64,000 bases of DNA from Alphaproteobacteria bacterium (lineage in GTDB: Bacteria; Pseudomonadota; Alphaproteobacteria; RF32; CAG-239), in the NCBI GenBank assembly GCA_020025875.1, contig JAHHRI010000002.1, positions 9,378 to 73,377 of the forward strand, read 5' to 3'. Position 1 is the stretch's first letter, and each line of letters starts with the position of its first letter. Made by a program: the position numbers and the translations under genes. This document shows, one piece after another, positions 1-7,329 of this stretch. The notes beneath the pieces are model-generated. The model made no database searches. It was not told the origin of the DNA and saw only the letters and a program-made list of their open reading frames with translations.

Positions 1-2
1 AG

Positions 3-404
3 GCAGATGAGCTGCCCTCGGTTTTGCAGGTGGAATCTCATCCCTATCTGCCGCAAAACGAATTGGCCGACTTTTGCCGTAAGAACATGATTGCGATGAC
101 GGCCTATTCTCCGCTTGGTTCGGGGCAGGGGGAACTTTTGGACGATCCGCAGATTGCGGAAATGGCATTGCGGCTGAAAATTTCGTCGGCGCAGCTGGTG
201 CTGGCATGGCAGATTAATCGCGGGGTTGCGGTGATTCCCAAGAGTGTCGACGTTGAACATCTGAAAGAAAACTTTGCCGCAATAAACATTGAGCTTGATC
301 GGGCAGATATGGAAATGTTATCCGGCATGAATAAAAATTTGCGTTATGTTTCCGGCGAAAAGTTTGCTTTCGGCGACTATTCGGCAGCAAATCTATTTGC
401 ATGA
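3..404 (+). CDS. Aldo/keto reductase, C-terminal part (cut by window edge)
   Basis: The open frame enters from the left edge with no start in the window and ends at TGA. It resembles the last third or so of NADPH-dependent aldo/keto reductases: the QVESHPYLPQNELADFC stretch, then TAYSPLGSG, then the coenzyme-binding region AVIPKSVDVEHLKENF. In this family the IPKS segment and the residues after it bind the NADP(H) phosphate. The catalytic Asp/Tyr/Lys/His lie upstream and cannot be checked. The substrate is unknown; the family reduces aldehydes and ketones such as 2,5-diketo-gluconate or methylglyoxal. A symmetric terminator follows within 30 bases. Confidence 0.88.
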   Translation, partial: ADELPSVLQVESHPYLPQNELADFCRKNMIAMTAYSPLGSGQGELLDDPQIAEMALRLKISSAQLVLAWQINRGVAVIPKSVDVEHLKENFAAINIELDRADMEMLSGMNKNLRYVSGEKFAFGDYSAANLFA

Positions 405-433
405 GTCGTCAGGCTTATTTGCCGTTTTTTCCC

Positions 434-473
434 AAAAAAAAGGAGCGGGTCACTAAGACCGGCTCCTTTTTTT
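434..473. terminator. Bidirectional rho-independent terminator
   Basis: An A-tract, a stem (GGAGC plus GGTC pairing with GACC plus GCTCC) and a T-tract form a hairpin with runs of A on one side and T on the other. It can therefore stop transcription of the aldo/keto reductase (+) and of the lipoprotein gene (-) converging on it. Confidence 0.85.
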
Positions 474-491
474 AAAGAGATAAAAAAAGCG

Positions 492-1202
492 TTAATACGC
501 TTTCACATTGGCAACGGTAATACCATAGGTGTTTTCGTTACCCCATTTTTTGCCAGCATATTTTTTTGCTTTGGCATGCTTTTCCATCCGTGCCACTTTG
601 TAGGCGGTTGTGTTCTTTAAGAACTTGCCTTGGGAATCGTAAATCTTCCATTGCTTTTTGTCGGGTACTTTGACAACGTAGCGGAAGTCTTTGCCGTCGG
701 CTTGCTCAAGCAAGATAATCTTTTCCCATTCCGGAGAAAGCGGACCAACGCCCCATTTTCCGTTTTGAGCAAAGAATACGCGCTCGCCATGCAGGTAGAA
801 ATTCTGATAAGGGCCGAAAGCTGACTTTTTGCCGTTTTTCAGGTAATATTTTCCCGCAGTATTTTCAAGCATGAAGTGGGTCGGCGCATAGGATATTTTA
901 TCATACGTCTGACCGGTGACTGATTTGCCGTCCATGCCAAGCAGATCCCATTTGACAGGCTCGCCGGCTTGCTTTCGTCCGCGTTGGGCGACCAGATAAC
1001 CGTAGTGCGCTTCTGCCTTCACATAGAGCGGGGCAGTTAACGGGTTTTCGGCATTGGCGATTTTGATACCTACCAGAGGAGTGTTTTCCGCCGTGTAAGT
1101 AACGAGGTTTTTCGTTCCTTTAATCGGCGTTTCAACGGATTTGAATCTGTTGCAGCTCATCGCCAAAAGGCAGATGAGGGATGCTAATATAAACTTTTTC
1201 AT
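492..1202 (-). CDS. Predicted lipoprotein with degenerate WG-like repeats
   Basis: A 236-residue protein with a clear type II signal peptide: MKKF, a hydrophobic stretch, then lipobox LAMSC with Cys17 as the lipidated residue. The mature part contains several short segments of the type KWDLLGMDGK, GKWGVGPLSPEW and KQWKIYDSQGK, spaced about 40 residues apart. They resemble WG-type beta repeats in which an aromatic-plus-glycine pair recurs. No catalytic motif is visible. It stands alone between a shared terminator and a divergent intergenic region facing murF. It probably sits on the inner leaflet of the outer membrane; function unknown. Confidence 0.75.
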   Translation of the reverse strand: MKKFILASLICLLAMSCNRFKSVETPIKGTKNLVTYTAENTPLVGIKIANAENPLTAPLYVKAEAHYGYLVAQRGRKQAGEPVKWDLLGMDGKSVTGQTYDKISYAPTHFMLENTAGKYYLKNGKKSAFGPYQNFYLHGERVFFAQNGKWGVGPLSPEWEKIILLEQADGKDFRYVVKVPDKKQWKIYDSQGKFLKNTTAYKVARMEKHAKAKKYAGKKWGNENTYGITVANVKAY

Positions 1203-1354
1203 AAGCGAAAAATTTAGAAGTTAATAAAAGTTAAAAATTACATGATCCTGAAAAAGATACATTATTTGTCTAAGATTGTCAATATATTAAATGATTTTTT
1301 ATTTTTAGCGATTATCTTGCTATTCAAATTGCTATCTTTACCTATGGGGGAAAA

Positions 1355-2683
1355 ATGGAGAAAATATCATCGAAGGAACTGCTTGCCGTGGTCGAATCCG
1401 CTTCGGAGGTGGCAGACAGGGTTATTGATCGGGTGACGACGGACAGCAGACAGGCGGTAGACGGCGCATTGTTTGTCGCCGTGCGCGGTGAAAATTTTGA
1501 CGGACATGATTTTGTCGGTCAGGCGTTGGATAAAGGCGCGGCCTTGGCATTGGTGGAAAGACCGCTTTCGGGGGTGCCGCTTGATCGGCAAGTGGTGGTC
1601 AAAAATACGCTTGACGCTTATGGCAAAATCGGTGCGTATAACCGTTCAAAATTTAGAGGAACGGTTATCGGCTTGACCGGAAGCGCCGGCAAGACAACCA
1701 CCAAGGAGGAAATTAAATTTGCCCTTTCCCGTTTTGGACGGGTGTATGCCACTTCCGGCAACCATAACAATCATATCGGAGTGCCGATGAGCTTGTGCGA
1801 AATGGATATGAACGCCGATTATGCCGTCATTGAGATGGGCATGAGCGCCAAAGGTGAAATTGCCCGTCTGACCTCGTATGTTCAACCTGATGTGGCTTTG
1901 GTGACCAATGTTTACCCGATGCATATTGAATTTTTTGAAAATTTTGCGGGAATTGCCGAAGCCAAAGCGGAGATTTTCGAAGGTTTGAAAAAAGGCGGTG
2001 TTGCGTTGATCAACGAAGATACCCATTTTGCAGACATTTTGGAACAACGCGCTTTGGAACACGCTGCCCGTGTGGTTAAATTTGGCCGCTCCCATCATTA
2101 TGCGGGCAAACTGACATTGGAGCAAGAAGGCGAAGCGCAGCTGTATAATGCGTGGGCAACCTTGGCTGTCGTTGAAGCTTTGGGGCTGGAGGTCGACAAA
2201 GCCGCGGCGGCATTGAAAGATTTTGGCGCTTTGCCGGGGCGGGGCAAAACTCATCGGTTGAAATTGCCGTCGGGCGGCGCGTTTACACTGATAGATGACA
2301 GCTATTCCGGACAGCCCGAAGCGATGATGTTGGCGATTGACGGCTTGGATAAGCAGGTGTGCGCGGGGCGAAAAATTGTGGTTCTCGGCAAAATGGCAGA
2401 GTTGGGACAAACCGCCGAAGCACGCCACAAAGAAATTGGCAAACGTCTTTCTGCAACTTCGATAGCCGTTGCCGTCGGTGTGTGTCCGGATATGCGTACC
2501 ATGCTTGCCGAACTAAGGCCGGATCAGGAAAAGCACTATTTTGAAGACAAACAGGGCGTGGTGGAATTTCTCTTAAATAATCTGTTGCAAAATAATGATA
2601 TTTTGCTTATAAAAGGAGCCAGATATTCGTCAAAATTATATCAGGTAACAGATGCATTGCTGAAAGGGCTGGAAAAAGCATGA
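1355..2683 (+). CDS. murF: UDP-N-acetylmuramoyl-tripeptide--D-Ala-D-Ala ligase MurF
   Basis: 442 residues, normal length for MurF, which adds D-Ala-D-Ala to UDP-MurNAc-tripeptide in the cytoplasm using ATP. The N-terminal domain carries [25 protein letters not shown] (residues about 29-53), the ATP loop is [14 protein letters not shown], followed by NHNNHIGVP, the [10 protein letters not shown] segment and [11 protein letters not shown]. The C-terminal domain has [13 protein letters not shown] where most MurF proteins have DDSYNANP, so this is a divergent copy. It sits outside the division cluster at 15-23 kb and instead leads an operon with nrdR, overlapping it by 4 bases (ATGA). Start chosen at the ATG after a GGGGG-rich ribosome binding site. 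Confidence 0.9.
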   Translation: MEKISSKELLAVVESASEVADRVIDRVTTDSRQAVDGALFVAVRGENFDGHDFVGQALDKGAALALVERPLSGVPLDRQVVVKNTLDAYGKIGAYNRSKFRGTVIGLTGSAGKTTTKEEIKFALSRFGRVYATSGNHNNHIGVPMSLCEMDMNADYAVIEMGMSAKGEIARLTSYVQPDVALVTNVYPMHIEFFENFAGIAEAKAEIFEGLKKGGVALINEDTHFADILEQRALEHAARVVKFGRSHHYAGKLTLEQEGEAQLYNAWATLAVVEALGLEVDKAAAALKDFGALPGRGKTHRLKLPSGGAFTLIDDSYSGQPEAMMLAIDGLDKQVCAGRKIVVLGKMAELGQTAEARHKEIGKRLSATSIAVAVGVCPDMRTMLAELRPDQEKHYFEDKQGVVEFLLNNLLQNNDILLIKGARYSSKLYQVTDALLKGLEKA

Positions 2684-3147
2684 AATGTCCGTTTTGCGGT
2701 TTTTTGGATTCTCAGGTCAAAGATTCTCGGCTGACCGAAGACGGCGTGTGTATCAGACGGCGGCGAGAGTGTCCGGAATGCGGATCGCGGTTTACCACTT
2801 TTGAGCGGGTGCAGTTGCGCGAATTGGTGGTGGTTAAGAAAAATGGCGCCAAAGAGCGTTTTGAGCGTGAAAAACTTGAACGCTCCCTTCAGCTGGCGGT
2901 GCGCAAACGACCGGTTGCGCCGGAGCGGGTGGAAAAAATCGTCACTTCGATTCAGCGGCGGATGGAAAGTTCGGGCGAAACGGAAATTTCTTCGCGTCTG
3001 ATCGGAGAATATGCCATGGAGGCGTTGGCGGCGCTCGACAATGTTGCTTATGTGCGTTTTGCTTCGGTTTATAAGGACTTTTGCGAAGTGAGCGATTTTG
3101 AAGAATTTGTGGCACAAATTGATGAAATGACCAAACCAAGAGGATAA
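2680..3147 (+). CDS. nrdR: Transcriptional repressor NrdR
   Basis: 155 residues, the normal NrdR size. It has an N-terminal zinc ribbon (Cys3, Cys6, Cys31, Cys34: CPFC...CPEC) and then the ATP-cone domain (residues about 49-139: [17 protein letters not shown], then SVYKDF near the end). NrdR senses ATP/dATP and represses ribonucleotide reductase genes by binding NrdR boxes. Its start overlaps the murF stop by 4 bases, so the two are translationally coupled. In many Alphaproteobacteria nrdR is close to nusB, as here, but the usual riboflavin genes between them are absent. Confidence 0.95.
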   Translation: MKCPFCGFLDSQVKDSRLTEDGVCIRRRRECPECGSRFTTFERVQLRELVVVKKNGAKERFEREKLERSLQLAVRKRPVAPERVEKIVTSIQRRMESSGETEISSRLIGEYAMEALAALDNVAYVRFASVYKDFCEVSDFEEFVAQIDEMTKPRG

Positions 3148-3166
3148 TAAGGAAAAGGAATAAGAA

Positions 3167-3658
3167 ATGGCAAAATTCGTTTCGGAAAAAATCAAAATGA
3201 GAACCGCTGCCAGACTTGCCGCGGTGCAGGCAACTTATATGGCTGTCTACGGGCAGTTGCCGGTAGACGAAGTCGTTAAGGAATTTTTAAATGGCGAAGT
3301 CGGGCGTTTTGTGATTGAAGATAATCCGGATAACGGAAACGAAGAATTTCGCGAAGTGGAACCGATGGACAAAGCCTATTTTGAAAAACTGGTGCGCGGT
3401 GTGCAAGCCAACAAAGAAGAATTGGAAAAGTCGCTTAACCTGTTTTTGAATGCCGGTTGGACGCTGGAGCGTCTGGACGGTACCATGCAGGCGCTTTTGT
3501 TATGTGCCGTTTATGAAATTAACAATACGCTCGAATTGGACGCCAAAGTGGTGATTCAGGAATATGTCGATATGGCATATGCCTTTTTCTCCAAAGGAGA
3601 ACCGAAAATGGTCAATGCCCTTTTGGACCAGATCGCCCGCGAAGTTCGCAGCGCCTGA
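3167..3658 (+). CDS. nusB: Transcription antitermination factor NusB
   Basis: 163 residues. The fold is all-helical with the typical start RTAARLAAVQATY and end VVIQEYVDMAYAFFSKGEPKMVNALLDQIAREV, matching the NusB signature in which the last helix reads VNA(V/L)LD. NusB binds boxA RNA with NusE (S10) and supports rRNA antitermination. An acidic insert (about residues 46-64, DNPDNGNEEFREVEP) lengthens the middle relative to enteric NusB. It is 19 bases after nrdR and 17 before def, inside the same operon. Confidence 0.92.
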   Translation: MAKFVSEKIKMRTAARLAAVQATYMAVYGQLPVDEVVKEFLNGEVGRFVIEDNPDNGNEEFREVEPMDKAYFEKLVRGVQANKEELEKSLNLFLNAGWTLERLDGTMQALLLCAVYEINNTLELDAKVVIQEYVDMAYAFFSKGEPKMVNALLDQIAREVRSA

Positions 3659-3675
3659 GGAGGAATGCAGACAAA

Positions 3676-4200
3676 ATGGCAAAACTGAAAATATACGAAT
3701 ATCCCGATCCGGTGCTCAAACAAAAGGCTTTGCCGGTCGAAAAAGTGGACGATGAGCTGCGCCGCTTGCTCGATGATATGTTGGAAACCATGTATTCCGC
3801 AGTCGGTGTCGGGCTGGCAGCACCCCAAGTCGGTGTCTTGAAACGGGTGATTGTGATTGACACGCATGACGAAGAAGAAGGCGAAAAGCCGCGCCCGTTG
3901 TATTTGGTGAATCCGGAAATTGTTGCCCATTCGGAAGAAAAAATCTGCCATGAGGAAGGGTGCCTGTCCGTACCCGATCAGCACGCGGAGGTGATGCGCT
4001 TTGCCGAAGTTCGGGTGCGCTATCTGGACTATCGCGGAGAAGAAAAAGAGCTGGCGGCTTCGGGCTTGTTAGCCATTGCCCTGCAACACGAAATAGATCA
4101 TTTGGACGGCATTTTGTACATTGACCACCTAAGCCGGTTAAAACGGCAGATGCTTTTGAAAAAATTGCAGAAAATGCGGACGGAGGTTGATGAAAAATGA
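3676..4200 (+). CDS. def: Peptide deformylase
   Basis: 174 residues with all three deformylase motifs: GVGLAAPQVG (44-53), EEGCLSVP (metal ligand Cys96) and QHEIDHLDG (metal ligands His138 and His142, catalytic Glu139). It removes the formyl group from the N-terminal methionine of nascent proteins. The stop overlaps the fmt start (ATGA), so the enzyme that removes the formyl group and the one that makes fMet-tRNA are coupled, a very common arrangement. Confidence 0.97.
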   Translation: MAKLKIYEYPDPVLKQKALPVEKVDDELRRLLDDMLETMYSAVGVGLAAPQVGVLKRVIVIDTHDEEEGEKPRPLYLVNPEIVAHSEEKICHEEGCLSVPDQHAEVMRFAEVRVRYLDYRGEEKELAASGLLAIALQHEIDHLDGILYIDHLSRLKRQMLLKKLQKMRTEVDEK

Positions 4201-5087
4201 AAATTGTGTTTATGGGAACGCCGGAATTTGCATTGGCCGCTTTGAAAAAGCTGGCGGCGGAACACGAGGTGGTGGCGGTTTATACCAAAGAACCCAAAAA
4301 TGCCGGTCGGGGCAACAAACAACTCAAAACGCCGGTGCATTGTTGGGCGGAAGAACAGGGAATGGAAGTGCGCACGCCCAAAACACTGCGCAATGCGGAG
4401 GAGCAGGAAAAATTTGCCGCGCTTGGCGCAGATATGGCAGTGGTTGCCGCCTATGGTCTGATTTTGCCGCCGCCGGTGCTGGAGGCTTTTCCTCTTGGTT
4501 GCGTCAATATTCACGGTTCTCTGCTGCCAAGATGGCGCGGTGCGGCGCCGATCCAGCGTGCCATTGAGGCCGGTGACAAAAAAAGCGGTATTACAACCAT
4601 GAAGATGGATGCCGGACTGGATACCGGCGATATGTTGCTGAAAGCAGAAACCGAAATCGGCGATAAAATGACCGGCGGCGAGTTGCACGACAAGCTGGCG
4701 GAAATGGGGGCGGAGCTGATTGCGCGGACACTGCGGGAGTGGAAGGATATTTGCCCGCAGAAACAAGATGATGCGTTGTCTTGCTATGCCGCCAAAATAG
4801 ACAAAGCGGAAAGTGTGCTTGATCTCAACATATCGGCGGCTTTGCTGGAGCAAAAAATTCGTGCCTTTAATCCCTATCCGGCAGTGTGTTTTGAACACAA
4901 AAATGAGCGGTTCAAAATTTTGCGGGCAGCGCTTTGCAAAGAAGATGTTGCCGCCGGCAAAATGGTGCGTCGCGGCGAAAAATTGTTTATGGGATGTGTT
5001 GACGGCGCGTTGGAAATTTTGGAAATTCAACGACAAGGGAAAAAAGCAATGACTGTCGCCGAACTGTTGCGAGGATATGATTTTTGA
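4197..5087 (+). CDS. fmt: Methionyl-tRNA formyltransferase
   Basis: 296 residues, slightly short for the family (about 310). The N-terminal formyltransferase domain begins MKIVFMGTPEFA and carries the formyl-folate site NIHGSLLPRWRGAAPIQRAI, including the catalytic Asn-His pair and the SLLP loop, then GITTMKMDAGLDTGDML. A shorter C-terminal OB-like domain follows (from about residue 200). It formylates Met-tRNA(fMet) with 10-formyl-THF. The start overlaps def by 4 bases. Confidence 0.97.
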   Translation: MKIVFMGTPEFALAALKKLAAEHEVVAVYTKEPKNAGRGNKQLKTPVHCWAEEQGMEVRTPKTLRNAEEQEKFAALGADMAVVAAYGLILPPPVLEAFPLGCVNIHGSLLPRWRGAAPIQRAIEAGDKKSGITTMKMDAGLDTGDMLLKAETEIGDKMTGGELHDKLAEMGAELIARTLREWKDICPQKQDDALSCYAAKIDKAESVLDLNISAALLEQKIRAFNPYPAVCFEHKNERFKILRAALCKEDVAAGKMVRRGEKLFMGCVDGALEILEIQRQGKKAMTVAELLRGYDF

Positions 5088-5506
5088 GCCTTTTTGCAGA
5101 ACAAAAAGACCTTGTCAGCGAGCGAAAAAAAAGAGATAAGGGCGGAAAGATGCTTTACGAAAGCGAAAAAATGCCCGCTGACGAAGTCGCCGCCCAAAAC
5201 GATAGCCGAGAAAAGCGGCGCAGAGCATATCAAAAGATTTTGCTGTTTGTTGTCGGTTGGTTTACCGTTCCGTTTCTGACTGGCGGGGTGTGGTATGATT
5301 TGTTCGGTGGGCTCGGTGTCGGAGAAATCTGGCAGCGGTTGACGCATCCGCGTGAGCTGATTGACGCATGGGGGGTTTATCCGCTTGCTTTTGCCGCATT
5401 TGCTTATTTGCCTGCCAAAATAAGCCAAGCAAGCTGGGGGAAGCGCATTGTTTATTTTGTGCTTTTTTATTTTTTGCTTTGCCGGCTGGTTGGCTTTTTG
5501 TCTTAA
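5084..5506 (+). CDS. Small inner-membrane protein of unknown function
   Basis: 140 residues from a TTG that overlaps the fmt stop, with GAGG placed 9 bases upstream; an internal ATG at 5150 (118 residues) is an alternative start with a weaker binding site. The first 45 residues are charged and cytoplasmic (KKRDKGGK, REKRRRAYQK). Three hydrophobic segments follow: KILLFVVGWFTVPFLTGG, YPLAFAAFAYLPA and IVYFVLFYFLLCRLVGFL. I do not recognise the family. It closes the murF-fmt operon before a terminator. Confidence 0.7.
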   Translation: MSLFAEQKDLVSERKKRDKGGKMLYESEKMPADEVAAQNDSREKRRRAYQKILLFVVGWFTVPFLTGGVWYDLFGGLGVGEIWQRLTHPRELIDAWGVYPLAFAAFAYLPAKISQASWGKRIVYFVLFYFLLCRLVGFLS

Positions 5507-5657
5507 AAAAAATCTTTCGAAACAATTTGATGACTAGTGCCGCTGTGAGCTGTTGAAGGCCATGTACAACGGCAGGAAACAAATTTTTGTTGATTGATGG
5601 CGGCGGTCTGCCGATTGTTGTTTCAAAATGAGTTTGTTTGGCAAAACGGCATATATT

Positions 5658-5690
5658 AAAAAAGGAGCCTTTTTCAGAGGCTCCTTTTTT
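5658..5690. terminator. Bidirectional rho-independent terminator
   Basis: A-tract, GGAGCC stem pairing with GGCTCC, and T-tract. It lies between the murF-fmt operon (+) and the FadL-type porin (-) and can serve both. Confidence 0.88.
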
Positions 5691-5705
5691 GTATGTGCTT
5701 TTCCG

Positions 5706-6995
5706 TCAGAAGTTGTAGTTAAGCGAAAAAGCAAAAATGTTGACGCGGTTGGAATAATCGGCCTTGAGGGCGCCGCGTTCGGCATCTCCGGCATGGTCTC
5801 CGCGTAGGTTGACTTTGCTTTTGTCGGCATGAATGTATGTGTAGCCGAGGTTAAAAGTCAGTTTTTCGTTGTATTGATATTGCAAACCTGCGGAATACCA
5901 AATACGGTTGGCATCAGGGATACGCGGGGTGCGATATTCTTCACCGACGGCGCTTTTGTCAAGAGCCAAACCGAGACGTAGTTTCCACTGATGGTCAAGC
6001 TGATAGTTGGCGCCGATGGCATAAAAATCCGTATCTTTCCAGTTTTCTTCGGTCAGACTCAGGTTGGGCTTGTTTTCGCCGACGATGTTGAGGTTTTTGA
6101 ATCTGGACCAGAAAACCCGACTATATTCAGCCATGACGGCCCAACGATCGTTAATTTGGTGATAAACGCCGGTGCTGAAACTGGCGGGAGTGGTCAGACG
6201 GGCGGAAACGTCTTGGTTGAGACCGTTGGGACCGAGTTTGCCGAGTTGTGAGAGCAAGCCGCCGGAACCCATTGCGCCGTCAAAAGAAACATCACCTTTC
6301 AGTTTGTGGCGGATTTGGCTGCGATAGCCGACGCCGATACGTGTTGCCGGAGACAATTCGTATAAAGCACCGAGCTGATAACCGACATCCAGAGTTTTGC
6401 CTTGCAGGCTGGCATTGTCTTCTAAAACGCCGAGAGGGGTTGCCAGACGGACGCCGTTGCGGAGAACGGCTTTGATGTACTGGATCTGCATACCGGCACC
6501 GAGAGAGAGTTTGTCGTTGGCTTTGTATGCAACCATCGGGGTAACGGTGGCCGTTGTCACTTTGGAAACGGTGCCATGGAATCTGCCGGCCCAGCGGCTG
6601 TCATATTTGGTGATCATGCCATAAGGCACGTTAAGCGAAATTGCTGCCGTTATTTTGTCGTTTAGTTGCCGTGATAAATAGAAATGGGGCGACATGGCGG
6701 CGTGAACAATGTTGTCGACATAGCCGCTTTGATCGCCAAATTCGTTAAACGCGTTTTTGGCGGTTGAACGCGGCGAAATCCATGTGCCGCCCATGTAAAT
6801 ATGCGTTCCCCGATGGCGGGTTAAAACGGCAGGGTTGTAAAAAGAATAGGAAATATCTTCCGCGCCTGCGGTTGCACCGGCAAAGGCGTTGCCTTGCGCG
6901 GAGGCTGATTGTTCTTTAAGAAAAAATCCGGATGCGTTTGCTTCCGAACAGGAAAGAACCGCGGCAAGGGCGGTCAAAGTTATAAGTTTTTTCAT
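5706..6995 (-). CDS. OmpP1/FadL family outer-membrane transport protein
   Basis: 429 residues. A Sec signal peptide (MKKLITLTALAAVLSCSEANA) is followed by the family N-terminus SGFFLKEQSASAQGNAFAG, which in FadL forms the plug-like hatch inside a 14-strand barrel. SYSFYNPAVL and the GAGMQIQYIK strand are typical. The protein ends in aromatic FSLNYNF, the signal for insertion by the BAM complex. The family moves long-chain fatty acids or other hydrophobic molecules inward. Which substrate is used here cannot be told, but the neighbouring aas gene (divergent) also handles exogenous fatty acids, so a lipid role is reasonable. Confidence 0.92.
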   Translation of the reverse strand: MKKLITLTALAAVLSCSEANASGFFLKEQSASAQGNAFAGATAGAEDISYSFYNPAVLTRHRGTHIYMGGTWISPRSTAKNAFNEFGDQSGYVDNIVHAAMSPHFYLSRQLNDKITAAISLNVPYGMITKYDSRWAGRFHGTVSKVTTATVTPMVAYKANDKLSLGAGMQIQYIKAVLRNGVRLATPLGVLEDNASLQGKTLDVGYQLGALYELSPATRIGVGYRSQIRHKLKGDVSFDGAMGSGGLLSQLGKLGPNGLNQDVSARLTTPASFSTGVYHQINDRWAVMAEYSRVFWSRFKNLNIVGENKPNLSLTEENWKDTDFYAIGANYQLDHQWKLRLGLALDKSAVGEEYRTPRIPDANRIWYSAGLQYQYNEKLTFNLGYTYIHADKSKVNLRGDHAGDAERGALKADYSNRVNIFAFSLNYNF

Positions 6996-7329
6996 TTTAA
7001 AATATCTTGTTGTAGTTTAGCCTTGCAACATTTTGCAATATCGGAACCGCAGCGGAATTTTATATATTATTTATTATGTTTGGCTGCCGATGTTTCCGTT
7101 TGCAATAAAACGAAATAAAATGTTACGGTTGGCAATCTAACCAGATTGTTGTCAAAAATCAAGAGGTTAATTTTATCCCCTGTATATTTTAATAAAAAAA
7201 GCCTATTTTCAATGGGTTATCTTTGGAGATGAGGTTATTGTTGACGGAATTTGTTTTTATGCTTTACAAAATTCTGTCGAAAATAGTACAGTATAGCCAT
7301 GTTTCAAGTGAATTACGGAGACTATCGTT
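6996..7329. other. AT-rich divergent intergenic region
   Basis: 334 bases without a gene between the FadL-type porin (-) and aas (+). It is AT-rich and should hold the promoters of both. A weak candidate for aas is TTTACA at 7263 with TACAGT 18 bases later. Nearest the porin there are repeated TTGCAA boxes, listed separately. No RNA gene is evident. Confidence 0.5.
7023..7105. promoter_or_regulatory. Three TTGCAA boxes upstream of the FadL-type porin
   Basis: TTGCAA, itself a palindrome, occurs at 7023-7028, 7033-7038 and 7100-7105, two of them 10 bases apart (one helical turn). This lies 28-110 bases upstream of the porin start. It looks like a regulator binding array, but the regulator is unknown and chance occurrence in AT-rich DNA is possible. 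Confidence 0.3.

Noticed and set aside
1646..2428. A 260-codon minus-strand frame opposite murF
   Set aside because: Antisense to a well-supported gene, with a composition (His, Gln, Arg) typical of shadows.
4098..5036. A 312-codon minus-strand frame opposite fmt
   Set aside because: It is a shadow of fmt, whose motifs are complete; no domain is recognisable in the antisense product.
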